Assembly (NCBI GenBank): GCA_021802025.1 | Contig: JAKABC010000030.1 | Coordinates: forward strand, 1 to 13,622 | Direction of reading: 5' to 3' | Length of the DNA: 13,622 nt | Origin: Actinomycetes bacterium | GTDB lineage: Bacteria; Actinomycetota; Acidimicrobiia; Acidimicrobiales; RAAP-2 | Part shown: piece by piece, positions 6,074 to 12,027 of the stretch | Layout: the number at the start of each line of letters is the position of its first letter | How positions within the stretch are numbered: position 1 is the stretch's first letter | Made by a program: the position numbers and the translations under genes | Notes under the pieces: model-generated | What the model saw: only the letters and a program-made list of their open reading frames with translations | What the model was told of the DNA's origin: nothing | Databases searched by the model: none

Positions 6074-8183
6074 CCGCCGTTTCTCCGGGCCCCGGTCCGC
6101 CCTCCGTCCCCGACGGAGTCGGGGGATCGGCCACGATGTGGCGCATCCGACGCGGGTACGCCCGCTCTCCCAAGAGGCCGAGTGCGCTCGGGAGGGCGAC
6201 GGCCCGCACGACGACGACGTCGACGAGCACGCCGGCCGCGAGACCCAGGCCCAGTTCACGCAACCCGCTCACTCGTCCGGCGGCGAGGCCGACGAGGGCC
6301 CCGGTCATCACCAGCGCGGCCGCGCTCACGACGCGTCCGGTCCCCACGAGGCCGGCCACGACGGCGCCGTCGGGTGTCGCACCGCCGTCGTGGGCCTCAC
6401 GGACCCGGGCGAGGATGAAGACCTGGTAGTCGGTCGAGAGTCCGAGGAGCAGGGCGAAGAGGAAGATGGGCACCCAGCCCTCGACCTGGCCACCACCGGC
6501 CAGGTGCGCGACCACGACGGTGACCCCGAGGGCGGCCCCCTGGCTCAGCAGGACCAGACCCGCCGAGATGAGGGCGAGGGCCCACGACGACAGGTAGAGC
6601 CCCACGAGGAGCGAGGTGAGTACGAGCGCGGCCAGCACGATGAGGGGCGCGGCCGCGTAGACGCGCGCGAGGAAGTCCACGCCCTGGGCCGGGGCCCCCC
6701 CGACCTCGACGGTCGTCCCGGCGGGGAAGTGGGCGTCGGGCACGAGGACGTGTCGAACCCGACCGACGAGAGCCTGGACCGCCAAAGAGCCGAACGCGTC
6801 GCGCGCCACGACGTCGATCTGGGCGTAGCGGCCGGCGCCGGCGACAAAAGGCGCCGTGGCGCCGACGGCGGCGAGCTCGACCTCGCGGTCCCGCGAGAGC
6901 GCGGTGGCCAGCCGTTCGCGCGCGCGGGCTTCGGCGCGCGCGTCGTCGGCTCCGACCCGGTGGGTGTCGATGACGACGACGAGCGGCGTGGCGACCCCGG
7001 GGCCGAGCCGGGCGCTCACCCGGTCGAGGGCGCGCACCGACGCCATCGATCGGGGAAGAGAGCTCAGCGTCAGCGGCGTGAGGCGCAGCCCGAGTGCCGG
7101 ACTCGCCAGACCCACGACGACGAGGAGGGACCCCCCCAGGGCGAGGCGCCGGCGCGCGAGAACCCGGCGCGCGAGGCCGGCCCAGATCCGCTCTCTGGAC
7201 CACCGAGGGTGGGCCCGGCGCGCGCCCGGTCCGAGCAGGCTGAGCGCGGCGGGGGCGAGGCTGAACGCCGAGGCCACCGCGACCAGGGCGACGACGAGTC
7301 CGGCGACACCCAAGGAGCGCACGAAGCCGACCGGCTCGCCCAGGAGGGTCGCGAGTCCGGCCGCCACCACGAGGCCCGAGGCCGCCACCGTGCGCCCGGC
7401 GGTGGCCATCGTCGCGACCACCGCCGACGTCGGGTCCCGGGTAGCGGCTTCCTCACGGAGTCGCGCGACGAGGACGAGGGCGTAGTCGACGGCGAGACCG
7501 AAGCCCACCAACTCGATCAGGTTGGGCGCGTAGAGCGCGATCGTGAGGTGACGGGCGAGCACCTCCACCACCGCGAGGGCGACCCCGATCGTCGTGAGCG
7601 CCAGCGCGAGCGGGATGAGGAGGGCCGCACCGATCCCCAGGGCGAGGGCCAGCAGCACCAGGGCGGCGAGGACGGCGACGGCGAGCCCGCGCGCGAGGTC
7701 GGAGGCGAGCACCCCCCCGAGGTCTCTCTGGAGGGCCGGCGGGCCGGTGAGAAGGCCGCCGGGGGGACCACGGGCCGCCAGGCGGGTCCGCAGGGGGCTC
7801 GTGAGGGCGCTGGCGCGCGCGAGGTCGAGCGGCGTGCTCACCACGGCGTACCAGACCCCGGCGACCGCCTGACTCTCGACGATTCGTGCACCGGGCACGG
7901 CCCCGAAGGCGTGGGTGACCTCGCGCCGCCAGGTCCGCTCGCGTCCAGCGCTCAGGGGGTGATCCGAGACGACGACGGTGAAGGACCCGTCGGCGTTCTC
8001 GTGGAACGCGCGCGCGAGGATCGCCCCGGCCGCGCCCGAGGGAGACCCGGCGACGCCGAGCGAGGTGGAGAGCCGGCTCGTGAGCGACCCAGCCCCCAGG
8101 AATCCGAGCCCGGCGGAGAGGGCCCAGAGCGCGAGGACGACCACACGGGCGCGCACCACGGCGCGAACCCAGCCCTCGGACAC
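6066..8183 (-). CDS. MmpL-family RND transporter
   Basis: A 705-residue inner-membrane protein with the two-fold RND layout: an N-terminal helix (13-33), an extracytoplasmic domain (about 35-155), helices between 160 and 317, a soluble linker, a helix at 348-366, a second extracytoplasmic domain (about 370-508) and helices between 510 and 672. Each half has the Asp-Tyr pair used for proton relay in MmpL proteins: GLAVDYALVLVAR (D233-Y234) and GLSTDYQVFILAR (D585-Y586). MmpL pumps use the proton gradient to move lipids, siderophores or drugs; the substrate cannot be told here, since no lipid-synthesis or periplasmic adaptor gene adjoins. The size is that of short actinobacterial MmpL-like proteins. 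The GTG start at 8183 lacks an RBS but stands 6 nt after TACGCT, which suggests a leaderless mRNA. The short tail after residue 680 is Pro/Gly-rich. Confidence 0.93.
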   Translation of the reverse strand: MSEGWVRAVVRARVVVLALWALSAGLGFLGAGSLTSRLSTSLGVAGSPSGAAGAILARAFHENADGSFTVVVSDHPLSAGRERTWRREVTHAFGAVPGARIVESQAVAGVWYAVVSTPLDLARASALTSPLRTRLAARGPPGGLLTGPPALQRDLGGVLASDLARGLAVAVLAALVLLALALGIGAALLIPLALALTTIGVALAVVEVLARHLTIALYAPNLIELVGFGLAVDYALVLVARLREEAATRDPTSAVVATMATAGRTVAASGLVVAAGLATLLGEPVGFVRSLGVAGLVVALVAVASAFSLAPAALSLLGPGARRAHPRWSRERIWAGLARRVLARRRLALGGSLLVVVGLASPALGLRLTPLTLSSLPRSMASVRALDRVSARLGPGVATPLVVVIDTHRVGADDARAEARARERLATALSRDREVELAAVGATAPFVAGAGRYAQIDVVARDAFGSLAVQALVGRVRHVLVPDAHFPAGTTVEVGGAPAQGVDFLARVYAAAPLIVLAALVLTSLLVGLYLSSWALALISAGLVLLSQGAALGVTVVVAHLAGGGQVEGWVPIFLFALLLGLSTDYQVFILARVREAHDGGATPDGAVVAGLVGTGRVVSAAALVMTGALVGLAAGRVSGLRELGLGLAAGVLVDVVVVRAVALPSALGLLGERAYPRRMRHIVADPPTPSGTEGGPGPGETAAT
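6102..6124 (+). terminator. Two overlapping perfect hairpins beyond the four-domain exported gene
   Basis: CTCCGTC-CCC-GACGGAG (6102-6118) and CCCCGAC-GGA-GTCGGGG (6108-6124) are both perfect 7-bp stems with 3-nt loops and share 11 bases, so only one can form at a time. They lie 28 nt after the stop at 6073, inside the 3' end of the opposing transporter gene. Either could end transcription of the exported-protein operon. Confidence 0.45.
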
Positions 8184-8189
8184 CGGCGA

Positions 8190-8217
8190 AGCGTACCGAG
8201 CGCCCCGCGCGAGTCAG
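8190..8217 (-). promoter_or_regulatory. Leaderless promoter of the MmpL gene
   Basis: On the minus strand CTGACT (8217-8212), a 16-bp spacer and TACGCT (8195-8190) precede the GTG start by 6 nt. The expected transcription start therefore coincides with the start codon. The lack of any Shine-Dalgarno sequence agrees with this. Confidence 0.5.
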
Positions 8218-8236
8218 GGGGGTCGATGGTCCCGAG
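8217..8236 (-). promoter_or_regulatory. DosR/DevR-box-like sequence 3, between divergent genes
   Basis: On the minus strand GGGACCATCGACCC (8233-8220) matches the DosR consensus at about 14 of 20 positions, and shares GGGACC plus A/T with the first site near 2753. Its centre is about 43 bp from the predicted leaderless start at 8183. It is weaker than the first site because the palindrome's right arm deviates. Confidence 0.3.
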
Positions 8237-8274
8237 GGGATGCGCCGGTCCGTCGCGGAGGCCTCGAGTGTGTC

Positions 8275-8302
8275 TATCCTCGTACCAGGAGAGTTCCGGA
8301 GG
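8275..8302 (+). promoter_or_regulatory. -10 and RBS of the small Cys-rich gene
   Basis: TATCCT at 8275-8280 is a TANNNT -10, which would start a transcript near 8287. GGAGG (8298-8302) then precedes the ATG at 8308 by 5 nt. No clear -35 was found. Confidence 0.45.
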
Positions 8303-8307
8303 TCACA

Positions 8308-8538
8308 ATGGGTGATCACACCATGACGTCACTGCACGCGGCGACCACAGTCCGCTCGCGCCAGCCCGCGTCGGGGCCGTGCCGGTGTTCCCGCCGGACG
8401 TGCTGGCACCACGGCGCCTGTCGCGCGTCGGGGGTCGTGCGGGTCTACCGCGCCGGGAACGCGCCGGGGGAGCCCCCGCCGGCCGTGGTCCTGTGCCGGG
8501 AGTGCGCCGCGCCGAGCCAGCGCACGCGCGTCGCCTGA
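8308..8538 (+). CDS. Small Cys-rich, probably zinc-binding protein
   Basis: A 76-residue protein starting at ATG 8308, supported by GGAGG 5 nt upstream; ATG 8323 is a weaker alternative. It contains CRCSRRTCWHHGAC (C25, C27, C32, C38 with H34 and H35) and, after a short Pro-rich loop, CREC (C63, C66). Two cysteine groups about 25 residues apart resemble a zinc ribbon or knuckle. It has no signal peptide or membrane segment. I do not recognise a named family. It is divergent from the transporter gene and is followed by a hairpin and the DUF3048 gene. DNA, RNA or protein binding is possible; nothing in the sequence decides between them. That it is a gene is supported by the RBS, the -10 and the Cys pattern. 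Confidence 0.65.
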   Translation: MGDHTMTSLHAATTVRSRQPASGPCRCSRRTCWHHGACRASGVVRVYRAGNAPGEPPPAVVLCRECAAPSQRTRVA

Positions 8539-8546
8539 ACCCCGCC

Positions 8547-8569
8547 CGGATCAGCCCCTGGGGGATCCG
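8547..8569 (+). terminator. Hairpin after the small Cys-rich gene
   Basis: CGGATC (8547-8552) pairs with GATCCG (8564-8569), and after a two-base bulge CCC (8555-8557) pairs with GGG (8561-8563). It starts 9 nt after the stop at 8538, with no U-tract. It probably separates this gene from the DUF3048 gene, which has its own -10. Confidence 0.4.
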
Positions 8570-8600
8570 ACGGTGCGGACCCGCGGGGCCGGGCGTTGGC

Positions 8601-8606
8601 TAGGTT
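8601..8606 (+). promoter_or_regulatory. -10 of a leaderless DUF3048 transcript
   Basis: TAGGTT lies 7 nt before the GTG at 8614. This spacing puts the transcription start at or next to the start codon. No recognisable -35 or RBS was found. Confidence 0.4.
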
Positions 8607-8613
8607 GGCCGTC

Positions 8614-9630
8614 GTGCGCCGCGCCCTCTCGCCCCTCGTCCTCGTGCTCGCCCTGATCGCCGCCCCCGCGGGGACCGCGGGAGCCTCGGGATCGACGACC
8701 ACGACCACCTCGGCGACGGGCTCGACCACCACGACCGGTTCGAGGGCCGTCTACGTCGACCCGCTGACGGGTCTACCCGACCCCCGCCACCTCACCGAGC
8801 ACCGTTCGGCCCTCACGATCAAGATCGACAACACCCCCCAGGCCATGCCCCAGTACGGCGTCGAGGACGCCGACGTCGTCTACGAGGAGATCGTCGAAGG
8901 CGGGATCACGCGACTGGCCGCGATCTTCGACTCCCACCTGCCGACCGTCGTCGGCCCGGTGCGCTCGGTGCGGCGCACCGATCGCGAGATCGTCTTTCCC
9001 ATCGGGGGGATCTTCGCCTTCAGCGGAGGAGCCCAGTACGCCCTGCGCAGCATCGCCACGGCCCCGGTCAAGCTCTACGACGAGGCGAACAGCGGCGCGG
9101 CGATGTTCCGCGACCCGTCACGGCCGGCGCCCCACAACCTCTTCGCCAACGCCGAGCTCCTCATGAAAAAAGACGGCGTGCCCCGTCCGACCCGGCCGCT
9201 GTTCTCGTATCTCGCCCCCGGCCAGTTCGCCCACGGACCGAAGGTGCGCTCCTTCACGGTGGGCTTCGAGGCCGGCTACGCCGTCACCTACACCTGGAAC
9301 CCCTCGACGCGTCGCTGGGATCGCTCGCTCTTTGGCTCCCTCGAGAAGTCGGCCAACGGCGTGCAGATCGCCCCGAAGAACGTGATCGTCATGTCCGTCA
9401 ACTACGTCGGTGGTGTGGGGGTCATCGACTCCTACGCCCAGCTCATCGGCTCGGGCCCGGCTGAGGTCTTCACCGGTGGGGTCGTCCAACACGGCCGCTG
9501 GTCGCGCTCGAACCTGTATCACCGCACGGTCTTCACCAACGACCGGGGCCAGGTGATCAAGCTCGCCCCGGGCCAGACATGGGTCGAGCTGCTCTCGAAC
9601 ACCGAGCGGGTGACGATCGTCCCGCGCTGA
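8614..9630 (+). CDS. Secreted DUF3048 (YerB-like) domain protein
   Basis: A 338-residue exported protein. GTG 8614 is preferred over TTG 8596 because it lies 7 nt after TAGGTT and gives a compact Sec signal peptide (MRRALSPLVLVLALIAAPAG, cleavage near residue 24). Residues 27-41 are a Thr-rich linker. The DUF3048 hallmarks follow: DNTPQAMPQYGVEDADVVYE (72-91), EGGITRLAAIF (95-105), GPVRSVRRTD (114-123), FSGGA (136-140), HNLF (174-177) and a C-terminal part with YVGG (264-267) and LAPGQTWVEL (317-326). Bacillus YerB, a member of this family, is a lipoprotein of unknown function. This one lacks a lipobox cysteine and any cysteine in the mature part, so it is probably soluble outside the cell. 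Its TGA abuts the stop of the convergent pilin-like gene. Confidence 0.9.
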   Translation: MRRALSPLVLVLALIAAPAGTAGASGSTTTTTSATGSTTTTGSRAVYVDPLTGLPDPRHLTEHRSALTIKIDNTPQAMPQYGVEDADVVYEEIVEGGITRLAAIFDSHLPTVVGPVRSVRRTDREIVFPIGGIFAFSGGAQYALRSIATAPVKLYDEANSGAAMFRDPSRPAPHNLFANAELLMKKDGVPRPTRPLFSYLAPGQFAHGPKVRSFTVGFEAGYAVTYTWNPSTRRWDRSLFGSLEKSANGVQIAPKNVIVMSVNYVGGVGVIDSYAQLIGSGPAEVFTGGVVQHGRWSRSNLYHRTVFTNDRGQVIKLAPGQTWVELLSNTERVTIVPR

Positions 9631-10086
9631 TCAGAGGCCGGCGCAGCCGGCCACGCCGTCGACGGTCTCGTGGGCCCGGGGTCCTCGGGTCGCCCGCACC
9701 CCGACGCTTCCCCCGGACCACACCAGGGTGAAGTACCCGTCGCCGGTGGGCCAGCGCTGGCCGGACAGTGGCCCTCCCGGTCCCGTGGCCCAGTCCGTCC
9801 CACTCGGCGGGGGAGCACCGTGGAGGGTCTCGTAGGCGGCGGCGGCCGACTCGATCGTCGCGACGTCGGCCAGACACGCCGCCCGCGCCGCCGCCGGGGG
9901 CACGTTCGCGAGGGTCGGGGCGGCCGTCGTCACGGTGGAGCCGTGGGGGCGCGCGTCCGACCGCGCGGGGGCCGTCGGACCGCCGCCGATGGTCTGAGAG
10001 AGGACGAGCGAGCCCAAGACCAGCACGATGACGACCCCCGCGAGGGCGGAGACGACCGAGACGCCGGCCTCGCGCGGTCCCCTCAC
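9631..10086 (-). CDS. Type IV pilin/pseudopilin-like protein lacking Glu5
   Basis: A 151-residue protein with a short basic start (MRGPREAG) followed by one long hydrophobic helix (VSVVSALAGVVIVLVLGSLVL, 9-29), the layout of a type IV pilin or pseudopilin with prepilin cleavage after G8. A spacer rich in Thr, Ala and Pro follows. Then CLADVATIESAAAAYETLHG (71-90) resembles the Cys-x2-Asp...A-x2-A-Y...G segment of actinobacterial pilin-like proteins. C71 and C148 can form the typical terminal disulfide. The usual Glu at mature position 5 is absent (Ser13), so pilus assembly is uncertain, and a plain single-anchor membrane protein is an alternative. The GTG start at 10086 overlaps the TGA of the upstream gene as GTGA, implying translational coupling. 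No pilus machinery gene is nearby. Confidence 0.65.
   Translation of the reverse strand: MRGPREAGVSVVSALAGVVIVLVLGSLVLSQTIGGGPTAPARSDARPHGSTVTTAAPTLANVPPAAARAACLADVATIESAAAAYETLHGAPPPSGTDWATGPGGPLSGQRWPTGDGYFTLVWSGGSVGVRATRGPRAHETVDGVAGCAGL
9636..9652 (+). terminator. Perfect hairpin just past the DUF3048 stop
   Basis: GGCCGGC (9636-9642), loop GCA, GCCGGCC (9646-9652) form a perfect 7-bp stem 5 nt after the stop at 9630. It lies within the last codons of the opposing pilin-like gene. There is no U-tract. It is the clearest terminator candidate of the window. Confidence 0.5.
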
Positions 10087-10379
10087 GGGCGTCGCGCGTC
10101 GAGGCGAAGGCAGAGGGGCTCGACCACGTCGATCAGGTGGCTGTCGGTCCAGGGGTCGTCGGCGAGCGCGTCGGTGAGCGCCTCCGTGGAGGCCGCCTCA
10201 CAGACCAGCACCACCCGCTCGCCGTCGCCGACGGGACCGCCGAGGACGATGGTGCCGCGCGCCACCAGATCGTCCATGGCGCGCGTGCTCGACCAGCCGG
10301 ACTGCGTCTCCATCGGGCGCGCCGGGTCCCACGAGGGGCCCGTGCGATGGCGCGTGACGAGAGACGCCGACACGCCCAC
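10083..10379 (-). CDS. YciI-like protein with degenerate motif
   Basis: A 98-residue cytoplasmic protein of YciI type: TRHRTGPSWD (9-18), RGTIVLGGPVGDGERVVLV (41-59) and DDPW (74-77) follow the ferredoxin-like fold pattern of actinobacterial YciI proteins. Members usually have a conserved His in a GWxxHxxFM-like segment; here the segment reads GWSSTRAM (28-35) with Thr where His is expected. The final EPW is replaced by EPL (87-89). Catalytic or ligand-binding ability is therefore doubtful. The GTG at 10379 is used here; GTG 10373 is equally possible. The gene follows the 2H phosphoesterase gene by 18 nt and overlaps the pilin-like gene by 4 bp, so the three form an operon. Confidence 0.75.
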   Translation of the reverse strand: MGVSASLVTRHRTGPSWDPARPMETQSGWSSTRAMDDLVARGTIVLGGPVGDGERVVLVCEAASTEALTDALADDPWTDSHLIDVVEPLCLRLDARRP

Positions 10380-10397
10380 TGGCCTAGCACGTCGCGA

Positions 10398-10922
10398 TCA
10401 CCGCTGGGCGGCGAACGCAAAAGTCCGTGTCCGGGCGTAGGGCGCCGGCCCCTGGGGTCGCTCGAAGAGTCCGAGGGCGGTGGCGACGAAGGGCCGGCGC
10501 ACGGACTCGGGAATCGCCGCGAGGTCGACGGTGGGCAGCGTCCCGCGACGAGCCACCACCAGGGTGAGGTGGGGGACGAAAGGTCGCGAGCGTGGGGCGA
10601 GTCCGAGGGCCACCTCGAGCGCGGCGCGCAGTGCGTCGACGCCCTCGCCCTCGACGCGGAGATAGCGCACGCGCTCGTCGAACGAGGCCACCGCCCCCAG
10701 GCGTAGGGGGAAGGGGGTGGTGGCGCGCGCCACCGCGCGCACCGCGTCGAGCCACGGTCCCGCACGAGGGATCTCGGGCGGGGCGACCACCGTGACGTGG
10801 GGCAGTGCGTCGGGCGTCCCGAGACTCGCCATGACCCTCGCGAGCGCGTCGGAGACATCCGGCGGCGGCTGGAGCGCGAGGTAGCGCGAGTCCGGTACCA
10901 CGACGGGGTCGCGTGCGACCAC
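10398..10922 (-). CDS. 2H phosphoesterase (2'-5' RNA ligase/LigT-like family)
   Basis: A 174-residue cytoplasmic protein with the two His-x-Thr signatures of the 2H phosphoesterase fold: PHVTVVAP (41-48) and PHLTLVVA (117-124), about 75 residues apart as in LigT-like proteins. The family hydrolyses or forms 2',5' and cyclic phosphodiester bonds in RNA or nucleotides; the true substrate in bacteria is often unknown. Length is near the family norm (170-190). The GTG at 10922 stands 6 nt after TAGGCT and lacks an RBS, so a leaderless mRNA is likely. The first 12 residues are weakly conserved in type and the true start could be slightly inward. It is the first gene of an operon with the YciI-like and pilin-like genes; no functional link between these is evident. 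Confidence 0.85.
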   Translation of the reverse strand: MVARDPVVVPDSRYLALQPPPDVSDALARVMASLGTPDALPHVTVVAPPEIPRAGPWLDAVRAVARATTPFPLRLGAVASFDERVRYLRVEGEGVDALRAALEVALGLAPRSRPFVPHLTLVVARRGTLPTVDLAAIPESVRRPFVATALGLFERPQGPAPYARTRTFAFAAQR

Positions 10923-10928
10923 CTCGCC

Positions 10929-10934
10929 AGCCTA
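10929..10934 (-). promoter_or_regulatory. -10 of the leaderless 2H phosphoesterase operon
   Basis: TAGGCT on the minus strand (10934-10929) is followed by 6 nt and the GTG start at 10922. No -35 hexamer was recognised. The spacing is the same as at the MmpL gene. Confidence 0.45.
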
Positions 10935-11004
10935 CGGGGCGACGTGGCCGCACCGGCAGGGGGCGACCGCGAGAGTCGAGAGTGGTCACGCAGATGGCGC
11001 GGGA

Positions 11005-11544
11005 CTAGCGACACGCGACGGCTACGTCGCGCATGGTGACGTGACGGGCGACGTCGGCGGTCACGAGGATCTCGACCAGGCCCGAGAGGCGTCCCCCCGG
11101 AGGTATCGGGGAGTTCGTGAGGGTAGCCCGCGGTGAGACGAAACGAGTCCCCCCGCCGGGGTGGGGCAGAGTGACCCAGACCTTGCAGAGGCCCTGGCTA
11201 GCGCGCCCACCCACGTTGGTGACCGTGGCCTGGACGGCGACGACGTCGCCGTTCGTCGTCAGCGACGTCACGCGCACCTCCAGGCGCGCTCCGCCGATCG
11301 TGGCCTCGCTCACCACGACCCAGCCCACGAGGACGAGGACGATCAGGGCGGCCGCGAGCAGCGCGCGGCGTCGGTTGCGACGCCGCTGCGCCGAGAGGGG
11401 CTCGACCTCGTCGACCTCGGGCTCGACGCGCGCCCGCTCGGGGTGGGCGAGCACGTCGGCCTTGGCCGCCTCGAACTCCTCGTCGGACAGCTCACCCGCG
11501 TCGCGCTCGGCGATGAGCCGGGCGAGCTCGTCGGCGACGCCCAC
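11005..11544 (-). CDS. SHOCT-domain single-pass membrane protein
   Basis: A 179-residue protein in three parts. Residues 4-33 (ELARLIAERDAGELSDEEFE and following) match the SHOCT domain, a short helical hairpin usually found at protein ends. After an acidic stretch and a basic patch (RRRNRRR, 54-60) comes one transmembrane helix (61-79). The outer part (about 85-179) is beta-rich (LEVRVTSLTTNGDVVAVQATVTNVGG and onward) and resembles an Ig-like or CARDB-like domain, with C120 and C178 able to pair. By the positive-inside rule the SHOCT part is cytoplasmic. The GTG at 11544 lies 6 nt after the stop of the F420-type gene and has no clear RBS, so it is probably translated by coupling. Function unknown. 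Confidence 0.75.
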   Translation of the reverse strand: MGVADELARLIAERDAGELSDEEFEAAKADVLAHPERARVEPEVDEVEPLSAQRRRNRRRALLAAALIVLVLVGWVVVSEATIGGARLEVRVTSLTTNGDVVAVQATVTNVGGRASQGLCKVWVTLPHPGGGTRFVSPRATLTNSPIPPGGRLSGLVEILVTADVARHVTMRDVAVACR

Positions 11545-11550
11545 GGCCGG

Positions 11551-11988
11551 TCAGTCGGCGCGGACCAGCTCGACCACCGGAATCACGCGGGACGTCTGGC
11601 GCTGGTACTCGGCGAACTGGGGGAAGGCGTCACTCTGGAGGGCGTAGACGCGCGCCCGCTCGTCCTCGTCGAGCACGACGGCTCGTGCGCGATAGGTCTC
11701 ACCGCCGCGCTCGACGGTGACCGCGGGCTGGGCGACGAGGTTCAAATACCAGTCGGGGTGCTCGTCGTGACCCGCTCGCGAGGCGAAGACGAAGACGCGC
11801 CCGTCGAGCTCGAGGTACATCATCGGATTCTCGTAGGTCCGTCCGGAACGTCGGCCCGTGGTGTGGAGGACGAGCAGGGGGGCGCCGGCGAAGGGTCCCT
11901 CGGATAGGACCCCCCCGGCCGCGCGCAGGGCCTCGATCACCTGACGGTTGAAGTCCTCGGGCTCGGGTCGGTTCGTGGTGTCGGTCAT
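11551..11988 (-). CDS. F420-dependent deazaflavin oxidoreductase (Ddn-like, nitroreductase family)
   Basis: A 145-residue cytoplasmic or membrane-associated protein of the split beta-barrel Ddn family, which uses reduced coenzyme F420 to reduce quinones or nitro compounds. Family motifs are LLVLHTTGRRSGRTYENPMMY (38-58, phosphate/F420-binding loop), ASRAGHDEHPDWYLNL (69-84), VTVE and FAEYQRQTSRVIPVVEL (125-141). The size is normal for the family. The ATG at 11988 is preceded by TAGTCT and a purine-rich stretch (GAGAGAGG). Ddn-type enzymes occur in F420-producing actinobacteria, which fits the rest of the window. It is cotranscribed with the SHOCT membrane protein gene after it. The physiological substrate cannot be told. 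Confidence 0.9.
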   Translation of the reverse strand: MTDTTNRPEPEDFNRQVIEALRAAGGVLSEGPFAGAPLLVLHTTGRRSGRTYENPMMYLELDGRVFVFASRAGHDEHPDWYLNLVAQPAVTVERGGETYRARAVVLDEDERARVYALQSDAFPQFAEYQRQTSRVIPVVELVRAD

Positions 11989-11999
11989 GGTCCTCTCTC

Positions 12000-12027
12000 A
12001 GACTACCGAGGCCTACGCGGCGTCACG
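12000..12027 (-). promoter_or_regulatory. Promoter of the F420-type oxidoreductase operon
   Basis: On the minus strand CGTGAC (12027-12022) and TAGTCT (12005-12000) are 16 bp apart. The start would fall near 11993, leaving a very short leader before ATG 11988. The -35 overlaps the stop codon of the preceding gene. Confidence 0.45.

Noticed and set aside
3512..6259. A 915-residue open frame on the minus strand
   Set aside because: It is antisense to two genes with signal peptides and strong RBSs. Its product is an Arg/Gly/Asp-rich low-complexity sequence typical of a GC-rich shadow frame.
7761..7778. GGGACCACGGGCC as another DosR-like box
   Set aside because: It is inside the MmpL coding sequence, lacks the A/T core and matches only about half the consensus. 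It is a reminder that weak matches occur by chance.
6138..8315. A 725-residue open frame on the plus strand
   Set aside because: It mirrors the MmpL gene, whose helices and Asp-Tyr motifs are unmistakable. The antisense product is charged and repetitive with no domain.
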